From Demequina sp. NBRC 110054 (GTDB lineage: Bacteria > Actinomycetota > Actinomycetes > Actinomycetales > Demequinaceae): a DNA stretch of 64,000 nucleotides. The DNA is taken from positions 310,001-374,000 of the forward strand of contig NZ_BBRK01000006.1 of NCBI RefSeq assembly GCF_002090115.1, given 5' to 3'. The position numbers and the translations under genes are program-made. Under the pieces are notes generated by a model that made no database searches, had not been told where the DNA came from, and saw only the letters and a program-made list of their open reading frames with translations. Below, one piece after another: positions 20,891-29,900 of this stretch; position 1 is the first letter of the stretch; each line of letters begins with the position of its first letter.

Positions 20891-22660
20891 TCATGCTAAC
20901 GACCAGGGACGATGCGCGCTCGGCAAGCCCTTCTCCACGTCCACCCCGTGCGCGTCGGCGAGCACCGCGGCGGTCGCGGCGACCTCCTCCTTGCGCCGGC
21001 GCCTGGACCAGCCGAGGGTGTCACCGACGACGTCGGCGAGCTCGGCGAGCACGCGCGCGTCGACGCCTCCCTCGAAGGCGAGCGTGGTCCTGCGCAGCAC
21101 GAGGTCCTCGAGGCGCACGACCCGCTCGCGCCCGGCGAGCCACCAGATCTCCCCCACGCTGTACGAGGGCGCGCTCGCAAGCCTGCGCGCGGATGCCTCG
21201 TCGGAGGCCTCAGCGGCCGCGACGCCCGCCGCGCGCGTGCCGTAGCGCGCGAGCAGCTCCCTGCCCCGCACCAGGGTGACCTCGTCCAGATGGGTCGCTA
21301 TCCAGGCGTCCCGGTCGTCGGCCTCGGGAAGCCCGCGGGCGCCTCCGACGGGCGCCGAGATCGTCGAGGCGACGCGGGAACGACCCAGCCGGGACATCGC
21401 CTGACCGGACACCCGCTCGCCCAGCGCGCGATGCGTCGTCCATTTGCCACCCACGACCGACAGCACCGGCACCTGGGGCGCGTCGGGAAGCGTCCCCTCC
21501 TCGACCCGGTAGTCGCGGCTGATGCGGCCCGGCTCGGTCGAGTCCGCGGCCGGCAGCGGGCGGATGCCCGCATAGCGGAACACGATCTGGTCGCGCGTCA
21601 CCGGGATGTCGGGGAACACGTGCGCGACGAGGTCGACGAAGTAGTCGACCTCCGTGTCCGTGCAGCGCGCGGGCTCGCGAGGGTCGGCGGGGATGTCCGT
21701 CGTGCCGAGGATCACGCGGCCATGCATCGGGTACACGAGGACGATGCGGCCGTCGGAGTTCTCGAAGAAGATCTCGCGCCCCCGGCACGCTGTGAGCAGC
21801 TCGGGGTTGTCGACGACGATGTGCGAGCCCTTGGTGCCGCCCATGTAGGCGGTCTCGCCACCGAGCGCGCCGTTCGCGAGGTCGGTCCACGGCCCGCACG
21901 CGTTGACGACGAGGCGCGGGCGCACCCGCAGCTCCTCGCCAGAGATCTGGTCGCGCAGCACCACGGACGCGCCCTCATGGCCGACCGCCGCGACGTATGT
22001 GGCGACGCGGGCATGACCGGTCTCGACCGCATCGTCCGCCATCTCCATCGCGAGCCGCTCGGGGCTCGACGCCATCGCGTCGTAGTACGTGGCCGTCGCG
22101 AGGGTCTCGGGGTGGAGGTCGGGAAGCTCGGCGAACGTGCGGCGCGGGCCGACGAAGCGGTGGCGCGGCACCGCGGTGCCGTCGGAGGCGCGACCCGCGC
22201 GCGAGTATGCGTCGTAGAGCCACAGACCCGTCTTCACGAGCAGCGCGCCGCGGGGCTTCGACTGCTTCGAGGGCCGGCCGGTGAGGAACTGGATCGGGGC
22301 GCGCAGCAGGCCGGTGAAGAGCGTGCGGACGGGGATGGTCGTCGGCAGCGGCCGGACCTGGTGGGGGGCGTTCGCGAGAAGCCGGTTGCGCTCCTCGACC
22401 CCCTCGCGCACGAGCCGGAACTCGCCGTTCTCGAGGTAGCGCAGGCCGCCGTGGACCATGCGCGAGCTCGCAGAGGAAGTGCCCGAGGCCATGTCGCCGC
22501 GGTCGACGATCGTCACGTCGACGCCGTTCATCGCGAGGTCGCGCGCGATCGCGACCCCGTTGATGCCTGCACCGATGATGAGCACGTCCGTCTCGGGTCG
22601 CTCGCGCAGCGCGGCGACCTCCTCGCGGATCTTGGGCGAGCGGCGTCGATGCGGGGTCAT
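20891..22660 (-). CDS. glpD: Aerobic glycerol-3-phosphate dehydrogenase
   Basis: 589 aa from the ATG at 22660 (MTPHRRRS); the 22696 start adds residues without a ribosome site. It oxidises glycerol-3-phosphate to dihydroxyacetone phosphate at the membrane, passing electrons to quinone. Seen: FAD fingerprint DVLIIGAGINGVAIARDLAMNG (about 27-48), SSRMVHGGLRYLENGEFRLVREG, VNACGPWTD and a C-terminal cap region. The last residues, AHRPWSLA, are encoded by an intact CGCATCGTCCCTGG motif that runs into the stop, so the normal C-terminus has been replaced or extended by the repeat. Upstream member of the glpD-glpK operon. Confidence 0.95.
   Translation of the reverse strand: MTPHRRRSPKIREEVAALRERPETDVLIIGAGINGVAIARDLAMNGVDVTIVDRGDMASGTSSASSRMVHGGLRYLENGEFRLVREGVEERNRLLANAPHQVRPLPTTIPVRTLFTGLLRAPIQFLTGRPSKQSKPRGALLVKTGLWLYDAYSRAGRASDGTAVPRHRFVGPRRTFAELPDLHPETLATATYYDAMASSPERLAMEMADDAVETGHARVATYVAAVGHEGASVVLRDQISGEELRVRPRLVVNACGPWTDLANGALGGETAYMGGTKGSHIVVDNPELLTACRGREIFFENSDGRIVLVYPMHGRVILGTTDIPADPREPARCTDTEVDYFVDLVAHVFPDIPVTRDQIVFRYAGIRPLPAADSTEPGRISRDYRVEEGTLPDAPQVPVLSVVGGKWTTHRALGERVSGQAMSRLGRSRVASTISAPVGGARGLPEADDRDAWIATHLDEVTLVRGRELLARYGTRAAGVAAAEASDEASARRLASAPSYSVGEIWWLAGRERVVRLEDLVLRRTTLAFEGGVDARVLAELADVVGDTLGWSRRRRKEEVAATAAVLADAHGVDVEKGLPSAHRPWSLA
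20903..20916 (-). repeat. GCATCGTCC motif forming the 3' end of glpD
   Basis: CCAGGGACGATGCG on the plus strand is the exact complement of the dispersed motif. It is translated as the GlpD C-terminal AHRPW. Confidence 0.85.
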
Positions 22661-22728
22661 GTGGACATGGTGCGCATATGTCACCCAGACGCGCAACGGT
22701 GGAACCTCGCTCAGAGAGCGGACCGCGA

Positions 22729-23805
22729 TCAGCGGATCTGAGCGAGCGTGAAGGAACGCTCCCCGATCACGAGCCGATCTCCTGCGCGAACCGGCTCCGG
22801 CACACCGGCTGCGAGCGACGAGTCCGCGCCGTCCCTCACAAGCACGACACCATTGGTCGAGTACAGGTCGGTCACGGTCAGGCCCGCAGGACCAGGCTCG
22901 ATCGCAAGATGGGTCTTGGACAGCGAGAAAGACTCGTCCGAGACGGCCACCGCGCGCGCCGCGCCCTGGGATGCAGGGGCACGTCCGATGACGACGCCAC
23001 CCGCGATGTCGATCTCGGTTCCGTCATCGCCCCGCAGCACCGCTCGGGAAGGCGGAGCCTGACGCGTCATGTCGAGATCGTCATCGAGCGGAACCTCGAC
23101 CACGTCGACGAGCGGCATCACACCCTCCTGTGCTCCCGGCTCGGCGATCGTCGCTTGGCCGAGATGTACATCTGCCCGAGGCGGGATCGTATCGACGGCG
23201 TCCGCCGAGGGCACCAAGCCTTGCGCACCTTCGGGAGCAGAGATCGAAGCGTCGCCAGAGGTCACCTCAGGCGTCCCGATCGCTGACCACAGCACCGTGT
23301 CGGAGCCCTCGAGCGTGCGGACCACCTGCCGTGCGCCCGGCATGGAGGCCGCGACGTGCACGAAGGCGCTGCGGGCGCTCTCCATCATCTTCGTGGACTC
23401 CGACACTCCGTCGAGCTGCAGCCACTGCGTGACCGTGTAGGAGACGGTCGAGGTCTCGTCGTCATCCTGCTGGACCACCACGGCGACGACGAATGCGTCT
23501 GACATCTTGTTGCCGTACGACATCGTGAAGGCCTCGGGACCGCTGCTGACAAGATGGAAGACCGCGCCGACGAGCGGTAGCGAACCCTTGCGGAAGTCGA
23601 GAACCTCGTCGATCGCGTCGCGCACAGTGGAGATGCTGGTCGTGGCGACTGTCGCAGTGAGCACCTCTCCGGTGAGCTCCTTCTCGCGTGCGACGGTACC
23701 TCGCCGCACGGCGCGATTGATGCCCCTCGAGACTGCCTTCTCGGCCTTGTACTTCACGATGCCGATCACGATCGCGGCGACGATGAAGAGGATTGCCCAG
23801 CCCAT
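22729..23805 (-). CDS. Membrane-anchored FHA-domain protein at the end of the secretion locus
   Basis: 358 aa from the ATG at 23805 (AAAGGA 7 nt upstream). One N-terminal membrane helix (ILFIVAAIVIGIVKY) leads into a ~130-residue domain of unknown fold (about 45-185) with no family I recognise. A linker follows, then a C-terminal FHA domain (about 265-358) with GGVVIGRAP, SLSKTHLAIE and DLYSTNGVVLV, which keeps the phosphothreonine-binding Arg, Ser and Asn positions. It probably docks a threonine-phosphorylated partner, plausibly made by the kinase encoded nearby. It lies 40 bp after the WXG-lipase gene and is the last gene of the block. An immunity or adaptor role for that effector is a guess. 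Confidence 0.75.
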   Translation of the reverse strand: MGWAILFIVAAIVIGIVKYKAEKAVSRGINRAVRRGTVAREKELTGEVLTATVATTSISTVRDAIDEVLDFRKGSLPLVGAVFHLVSSGPEAFTMSYGNKMSDAFVVAVVVQQDDDETSTVSYTVTQWLQLDGVSESTKMMESARSAFVHVAASMPGARQVVRTLEGSDTVLWSAIGTPEVTSGDASISAPEGAQGLVPSADAVDTIPPRADVHLGQATIAEPGAQEGVMPLVDVVEVPLDDDLDMTRQAPPSRAVLRGDDGTEIDIAGGVVIGRAPASQGAARAVAVSDESFSLSKTHLAIEPGPAGLTVTDLYSTNGVVLVRDGADSSLAAGVPEPVRAGDRLVIGERSFTLAQIR

Positions 23806-23845
23806 CGGAGGTTCCTTTCTCTTGAGCGCGGAAGACGCTCGTGGC

Positions 23846-24973
23846 TCAGAAATCGCGGATCTTGTAGCGATACATCTCGGTGGTGACGCCCTCGCCCGAG
23901 GCGAACTCGCCTGTCGAGGCGTTCCAACCGTCCAGGGTTCCTTCGCGAGCGGCGCCGAGCATGTTGCCCACATAGGAGTCGAGCTGATGTTGATGGGTAG
24001 CCTGCGCCTGCGCGCCGTCGAGAAGCTTCTGGATACCGGCCTCCGAGAGCATCTCGGTCGGCGACTGCGTGATCGCGTAGCCGAAGTCGGCATTGAAACC
24101 GGGGTTGTCCACGTGCAGTACCACGTCAGCGCGGTTGGTGGCCTGCTGCAGTCCGACAACGGTGCCGACAGTCGCCATGGGGTCACCGCTGTCGATCACC
24201 TGGAGCTGAGAGACTCCGTCCGGCAGCTCTAGCGGCGAGTACGACCCGACCGTCACGACGCTCGTGATGCTGAACTCGCCCGCATTGTGTGCGGCGATGT
24301 TCGCAGAGACGAGCCCCCCGAGGCTGTACCCGGCCATCTGGACGGGCTCACCGGACTCGATGCCGTGCTCACGCATCGCCTCGAGCACGCGATGCTCGAG
24401 TTCCGTCTGCTCTCCCTGCCCCGCGGGAAGCCACGACCCCGAGTTGAAGACGGTGTCGCTCTGACTGTTTTCCAGGTCCTGAGTGCCGGGGATCATCACG
24501 ATGTGCGAGCGCGTGCCGTCGGCATTGACAAACGTGATGATGCCGATGTCATCGCCGCCATGCTCGCTCAGCGTGCTGAGCATCGTGACGGTCGTCTCCA
24601 CGCCCCTGATGCCACCCTTGAGCTCGTGCTGAGCCTCAAGCTCGGCGAGGTCGGAGTCGTATCCGGTGCCCGCGACTGCCGATCCCGTCGCCCCTTCGAC
24701 GGCGCTCGCCCGCTCCTGGTCGGCAGCGTTGGCCTCGAGAGCACGGGCGGCCTCGCGCAGCGCCGCAGCAGCGCGCGCCACCGTCGGACGGTCCCTAGAC
24801 ATCCATCGTGAGAGGAAGGAGTCTCGGTCAGGACCATCCCACGGACTCATGGAAACACGAGCCTCGAGTTCGGTCACGGCCATATCCAGCTGATCCGCTG
24901 CGAGCGCGAGCCGCGCGCCCAAGTCCCGAAGTTGCGCAACGTCCGCGCCGTAGAAGTCCACGTCGCCGCCCAT
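23846..24973 (-). CDS. WXG100-like/alpha-beta hydrolase fusion, candidate type VII lipase effector
   Basis: 375 aa from the ATG at 24973; an in-frame GTG at 24961 is possible. Residues 1-100 are a WXG100-type helical hairpin: FYGADVAQLRDLGARLALAADQL, the turn SPWDGPDRDSFLSRW, then a long Ala-rich helix. From about 130 on comes an alpha/beta-hydrolase: HIVMIPGTQDL, the nucleophile elbow MAGYSLGGLVSA (GxSxG) and VIDSGDPMATVG and HVDNPG as possible acid and His sites. The same N-terminal leader occurs in the WXG-fusion protein encoded just upstream, as expected of substrates of one secretion machine. Lipase or esterase activity against lipids is inference. No signal peptide. Confidence 0.78.
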   Translation of the reverse strand: MGGDVDFYGADVAQLRDLGARLALAADQLDMAVTELEARVSMSPWDGPDRDSFLSRWMSRDRPTVARAAAALREAARALEANAADQERASAVEGATGSAVAGTGYDSDLAELEAQHELKGGIRGVETTVTMLSTLSEHGGDDIGIITFVNADGTRSHIVMIPGTQDLENSQSDTVFNSGSWLPAGQGEQTELEHRVLEAMREHGIESGEPVQMAGYSLGGLVSANIAAHNAGEFSITSVVTVGSYSPLELPDGVSQLQVIDSGDPMATVGTVVGLQQATNRADVVLHVDNPGFNADFGYAITQSPTEMLSEAGIQKLLDGAQAQATHQHQLDSYVGNMLGAAREGTLDGWNASTGEFASGEGVTTEMYRYKIRDF

Positions 24974-24981
24974 GCGCGTGA

Positions 24982-25599
24982 TCAGCCGTTCGGCAGGAGG
25001 GCTCGGTCGAGGAAAGCGCTGGCAGCTTCGGCGACCGCGGCGGCATCGCCCGCGCCACGGCTCGAACCGAGGCCAGCGGTCTCTCCGAACTCGAAGTCCG
25101 CGTCGGCGCGACTGACCCCGAACACCGCGTCTCCGGAGGCATCCGAGTACTCGATCGAGACCTTCTCCACCTCCGCCGCATCCAGGGCGGCCGCCACGGT
25201 ATCGCCCACCATGGTGCGAATCGCAATGGCACCTCGGACGATGGTCGTCCTGAGAATCCCATCCTCGCCGATCCGCACGACGGCCGACGCCTGCGGACCG
25301 ACCGCAGCGAAGTAGGCCGAAGCCGCGTCGGGGCCGAACGCGCCGAACCTCACAATCGCGGTCGACGCTCCGAGCAAAGTCCCGACAAGCGCCACCGGAT
25401 CAACTTCACCCGGCTGCACGTTTGATGGCACGAGGCCACGCAACCGCAACGAAGCCGCGCCAGACTCGACGAGGAGCTCTTTCGCCCCGTCGTCCGCGGG
25501 GAAGCGCAGCGCTTCGAGCACCCGAAGCATGTTCGCGCCCCCAGCTACTGTCGCGACGAAGCCGAGCTCCGCAGCGGTCAGAGAGATCTCGTCCTCCAT
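24982..25599 (-). CDS. Hypothetical protein between two WXG-fusion genes; EspG-like chaperone possible
   Basis: 205 aa from the ATG at 25599 (GGAAGG 8 nt upstream; a second ATG at 25605 is too close to it). Opens EISLTAAELGFVATVAGG and contains AAELGF...LLVESGAASLRLRGLVP, then alternating beta strands (ASAVVRIGEDGILRTTIV). No signal peptide or membrane helix. The N-terminal pattern and position among WXG100 genes recall EspG-type ESX chaperones, but I cannot confirm that. An alternative is an immunity protein for the adjacent lipase-like effector, whose gene begins 8 bp downstream. Confidence 0.6.
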   Translation of the reverse strand: MEDEISLTAAELGFVATVAGGANMLRVLEALRFPADDGAKELLVESGAASLRLRGLVPSNVQPGEVDPVALVGTLLGASTAIVRFGAFGPDAASAYFAAVGPQASAVVRIGEDGILRTTIVRGAIAIRTMVGDTVAAALDAAEVEKVSIEYSDASGDAVFGVSRADADFEFGETAGLGSSRGAGDAAAVAEAASAFLDRALLPNG

Positions 25600-25619
25600 G
25601 GTCATCACCTTCCGTGTAT

Positions 25620-26483
25620 TCACCGCTCGCCTCCGGACGAGTAAGTCTCAGTTCGCCCGCGGGCGTCGTTCATCGCTCCTGACGCAGCGCCAGAAACCGA
25701 TTCCTCGAGACTGTCGCCGAAGCCGATCGCCTCCTGCTCGACACCGTCCCAAGCGTCGTCATACGTGCCGTCCCCGTACACTCCATCCACGACGCCCTCG
25801 GCGACCCATCCGCCTGCGGTGATGACCGTGTCGATCGCTCCGACCGCCGGGAACACCTTGGCGACGATCCACGCATTCGAAAAGACCGCACGGCCGAAGC
25901 GGACGATGTTGCCGCTCTGGATGTCCGCCCACGTCTGCTCCGCGTTGAGAACCAGTTCAATAGCCGCCATCACCACCGATAGCCCAGGCACCTTGGAAAT
26001 GCCCGTGTGCCGGAGCATCTCGACCACAGTCATGTTTGCCTTGATGAACTTGTAGAGGTCGTACAGATCCTCAAGCCCCTTGGCAAACTTGATCAGCTCG
26101 TATATGCCGAGGAAGAACTCCTTTGCCTTGTCGATTGCGCTGTCGACGGACTCGACGGTCCTCTGCTCCCGACGGATTGGCCCAGGCGCGAGAGATGAGG
26201 CTCCTCCCCCGTCGGCCGCGCTGGCCTCCTGCTGCTCGTCGGCATTGCCCAGCAGCGCCGCAGCAGCCTCCCTCAAACTGACAGAGGCTTCGTTCACCGC
26301 GGCACGGCCCTGGCTGTGCCACGCATCGCGGAAGTGTTCCGAATCAGGTCCCTCCCACCGCTGCGCGAGGACAACCGCGGAGCCGATCTCAGCGCCCGTC
26401 GAACTGAGCGCATCCGCCGCCCGTGAGAACTGCTGCGCGAGCGCGCGGAGCTGCGCAACGTCCGCGCCGTAGAAGCCGGTCAC
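25620..26483 (-). CDS. WXG100-like fusion protein with helical C-terminal domain
   Basis: 287 aa from a GTG at 26483 (GGAGGAG just upstream). Residues 1-100 form a WXG100-type hairpin: FYGADVAQLRALAQQFSRAADAL, turn QRWEGPDSEHFRDAW, then an Ala-rich helix. After a linker with repeated Gly/Pro, the C-terminal ~160 residues hold hydrophobic or amphipathic helices (ELIKFAKGLEDLYDLYKFIK, VVMAAIELVLNAEQTWADI, GAIDTVITAGGWVAEGVVDG). I recognise no catalytic motif. By position and leader it is probably another exported substrate, perhaps membrane-active. The codons here are visibly more A/T-rich than in flanking operons, hinting at separate acquisition. Confidence 0.72.
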   Translation of the reverse strand: MTGFYGADVAQLRALAQQFSRAADALSSTGAEIGSAVVLAQRWEGPDSEHFRDAWHSQGRAAVNEASVSLREAAAALLGNADEQQEASAADGGGASSLAPGPIRREQRTVESVDSAIDKAKEFFLGIYELIKFAKGLEDLYDLYKFIKANMTVVEMLRHTGISKVPGLSVVMAAIELVLNAEQTWADIQSGNIVRFGRAVFSNAWIVAKVFPAVGAIDTVITAGGWVAEGVVDGVYGDGTYDDAWDGVEQEAIGFGDSLEESVSGAASGAMNDARGRTETYSSGGER

Positions 26484-26555
26484 GGCTCCTCCCCTCTCGA
26501 TCAGGATCGCGCACGGTGGGCGGGTCCCCTCAGTGGATCCGCCCACCCACGCGCG

Positions 26556-26828
26556 TCAGCCGTTGGTGTTGGAGACGTTCTCCTGGGCGGCGGCGTTGGC
26601 CTGCGCCTTGCGGCCGGCCTCCTGCAGCGCGTTGATGACCTGCTTGAGCGAGCTGGTGTGCTGACCGGTCCAGTCCGAGCGGAACGAGTCGGCGTCGGGG
26701 CCGGTCCACTGGGTGTTGTTGAGCGCCGTCGTGAGCTGGCTCAGGATCGACTCGATGTCGCTCGCCTTCGCGTTGAGCTGCGTGCTGAGCTGGCGGACCT
26801 GCTGAACGTCGAGACCCCACACTGCCAT
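26556..26828 (-). CDS. WXG100 (EsxA/EsxB-like) secreted protein
   Basis: 90 aa, ATG at 26828 with AGAAGGAGA 6 nt upstream. Typical single-domain WXG100: helix VQQVRQLSTQLNAKASDIESI, turn TQWTGPDADSFRSDW (the W-x-G motif), helix SLKQVINALQEAGRKAQANA, and a short NVSNTNG tail. Such proteins dimerise and leave the cell through FtsK-type type VII motors. The gene lies 124 bp downstream of the motor gene, behind a GATGGGGA-N6-CCCATG dyad, so it may have its own regulated promoter. I see no YxxxD/E tail motif; the C-terminus is unusually short. Confidence 0.88.
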   Translation of the reverse strand: MAVWGLDVQQVRQLSTQLNAKASDIESILSQLTTALNNTQWTGPDADSFRSDWTGQHTSSLKQVINALQEAGRKAQANAAAQENVSNTNG

Positions 26829-26934
26829 GATGTTCTCCTTCTGATTCCTGTAATCGTTTCCCGGTTCCGGATCCCCCGGGCCGGCTTGACGCCCCGCGTC
26901 GACTACGACGCTACGGGCGACGTCTCTCCTCGTA

Positions 26935-26954
26935 CATGGGCATGTTTCCCCATC
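26935..26954 (-). promoter_or_regulatory. Dyad GATGGGGAAACATGCCCATG before the WXG100 gene (site C)
   Basis: On the minus strand, GATGGGGAAACATGCCCATG matches the two sites at 47975 and 48024 in length and half-sites. It overlaps the stop codon of the FtsK-type ATPase gene, about 110 bp before the WXG100 start. Likely an operator shared across the locus. Confidence 0.6.
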
Positions 26955-29900
26955 ACCTGACCCATGCGACCTGCACCTTCTGCGCGCGCCCAGCGTCGAT
27001 GAGGAAGCCTCTGCCGGGCGGGAAGTCCGCGCGCTTCACACGACCAAGCGGGGTGGAGAAGAGCATGTCGCCGTCCATCTCCCCTGGCGCGAGCACCAGC
27101 CCTCGCTTCGCGGCCTTGAAAGGCTGGCTGAGCGTGTACGCCTGAGACCAGGCAGAGCTCTCGGACTCGCCGATCGCGAACTGTTCCGCGCGCACAGCCG
27201 CCTTCACCAGGTCATTCACTGGCATCTCCGCCTCGGTTCCGCCGAAGTCGCCGACGGACGAGACGAGGATCGCCAGCTGCCCCGGGGCGAGGCGCCCCGA
27301 GGTGACATGCGTCAACAGACGCTCGGCGAGAGCGGCGGCACCCTCGGGGCTCGTCGCGAGGTCGTCCCAGCCGCCTGCTCGTGTCATCGCGTCCGCACGC
27401 GGGGCGAGCACCGCCACATGAGTGCCCGGATTGGCGCGCTTGAGGGCCCGGCCCATCGCCAGCATCGCTGACGTCCGACCCGACTGCGGCGAGCCCGCCA
27501 CCATGAAGGCACCCGTCGTCGGCTTCGTCGCTGGACCGAGCGTGGAATCGAGAAGCCCGATCACCGGGGCGCCTTCGTGCGACTCGGGCAGCTCCTCGAG
27601 CGGCACCTCAGTGGGCAGCTTCGGTACGCCAGGAGCCTCAGCCACGCCCTGTCGCCGCATCGCCTCCGCAAGTCGACCGATCTGCTGGGCCTGGACAGAC
27701 ATCGATGAGTTTCCACCGAGCACTGCGAACTGCATCTCGTTGTCGCCAAGGATGGCCCGACCCGGGCTCGAGGTGCCGTCAAGAATGTCCTTGGGCACTC
27801 CGAGCATGATGTAGTCGTCCTCGGTCGCGCACCGCAGCACGAGGCGCTGCTGGAAGGTTGACGAGAGCGAGTGCGGCAAGGCGTTGCCGCGATCGCCTGT
27901 CACGATCACGTGCACCCCGACCTGGCGCCCGTCAACGGCGAGCTGCGAGAACACTCCGAACCACGAGGACTGGTGGGAGAACTCGTATGCGTCGCGGAAG
28001 GCGCTCATCCCGTCGATGAGAAGCAGGATGCGCGGCTCGTTCGGCCGGTTCGCGGCGGCGCGGTACTCGGTGATGGTCCCGGCAGACAACGCGGAGTACC
28101 TCGCGGATCGCTCCTCCACCATGTCGCGGAGCATCCGCAGCAGACGGACGATGCGCTCGTCATCGTCTCCCGAGATGATGGCGCCCACGTGGGGAAGGTC
28201 GTTGAGCATCCTCAGGCCCGATGCGCCGAAGTCGATGCCGTAGACCTGCACCGGCCCACCACGCGCGGTCAGCGCGGCCGACACGGCGATGGACCGCAGG
28301 GCCGTCGACTTGCCGGAGCCGCCAGAGCCGAAGATGGCCAGGTTGCCCACCTCATCGGGCTCGTAGAACACCGTCGGCTGTGCCTGGGCAGCGGGATCGT
28401 CGACGACGCCGAGCAGCAGGCGCTGGTCGACGCGCGGGTTAGGGAGCTTCGCGAGGTCGTAGGCCGACGCGAGCTCGGGGAGCCAGGGCTTGCGCGGCTC
28501 GCGGAGCTCAAGCCCAGTGGCCGCGGCGCGGATCACGAGTACGGCACGGGAGATGTCGGAGGGTCCATCATCCTTGTGCGAGGACGGGGCCTCGGGGACG
28601 TCCCATGCCTCACCCGGACCGAACGCCCGCTCCTCGATATCGATCCGCGGGGGCGGCGGCTCCGTACCCGTATGGCCGCCCGCGTAGGCCGCCTGGAACG
28701 TCGTGATGCGGCCCGGCCCGGTCTTCGCGGCAGCCCTGCCAGGGATGCCCGGATCGAAGTGCGCCGACATGGGGTCGCCCAGGACGTCGGTGGAGTCCTC
28801 GGTGTCTGCCATGCGCAGCGCCACGCGCAGATTGGTGTTCGCACGCAGGTTGTCCTTGATGACGCCGGCTGGTCGCTGCGTCGCGAGGACCAGGTGCAGG
28901 CCGAGCGAGCGTCCGCGCTGGGCGACGTCGACCACCCCGTCGACGAACTCCGGTACCTCCTGCACGAGCGCCGCGAACTCGTCGACCACGATGACAAGGC
29001 TCGGAGGCGCCTCGGGGTCGCGCATCTTCTCGAGCTCCGCGAGGTCCTTCGCTCCCTTCCGGTGGAGCAGATGCTCGCGGAAGCGCAGTTCGGCGCGCAG
29101 CGAGGTGAGTGCGCGCCGCACCAGGTGCGGCGACAGGTCCGTCACGAGCCCTACGGAGTGCGGAAGGTCCACGCAGTCCGCGAAGGCCGAGCCACCCTTG
29201 TAGTCCACGAAGAGGAAGGTCACCCGGTCGGGCGCGTGCGCCGCTGCCATGCCCAGCACCCACGACTGAAGGAACTCGGACTTGCCGGACCCGGTAGTCC
29301 CGCCGACCAGCGCGTGCGGTCCATGCGTCTTCAAATCGAGCTGGAACGGCTCGACGCCAGCGTGCCCGACGACGGCCCGCAGTGAGCTCGGCACCTTTCG
29401 CTTCGGCCGGGGCTCGCCCTCCTTCGGCGCCAGCGAGTCGCTCTGGCGCCATCTCTCGGCGACCGTCTCGGACTCGGACACGATCTCCGGCCCCACCAGG
29501 TCCACGAACGAGACGGTGCGCGGCAGGTCCGATTCGTCGGACACCGGGACGCCCGCATCGACAGCCGCAGCGAGCGACCTCGCTACCGCGTCCGCGGTGG
29601 CCGCGTCGAGGCTCTCCACCGCCACCTCGGAGATCACGTCTCCGCGGCGGACCCTGCCGGCAACGACGCCGTCGCGCGAGGACACATCCAGGTGAACACG
29701 GCACGCGGCGGGAAGCTGCGCGACGGTCCTCGCGCACCAGATCACATGCACGCCTACGTCGGCCCCGCGCTCGGCGAGCCGCGTTGCGCGGGCACGATCC
29801 ACGGGCGCCCCCGCCTCGATCAGCACGAGCACAGAGGGCACCACCGGTGCCGTCCGGTCGGGCTCACGCTCCGGATCGATGCCGCCGCGCAGCGCGGCAG

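Noticed and set aside
24982..25599. Firm EspG chaperone assignment
   Set aside because: Only the start pattern and context fit; too little conserved sequence visible, so listed as hypothetical.
27871..29385. Long plus-strand open frame over the FtsK-type ATPase
   Set aside because: No family motif, no ribosome site, fully antisense to conserved ATPase motifs.
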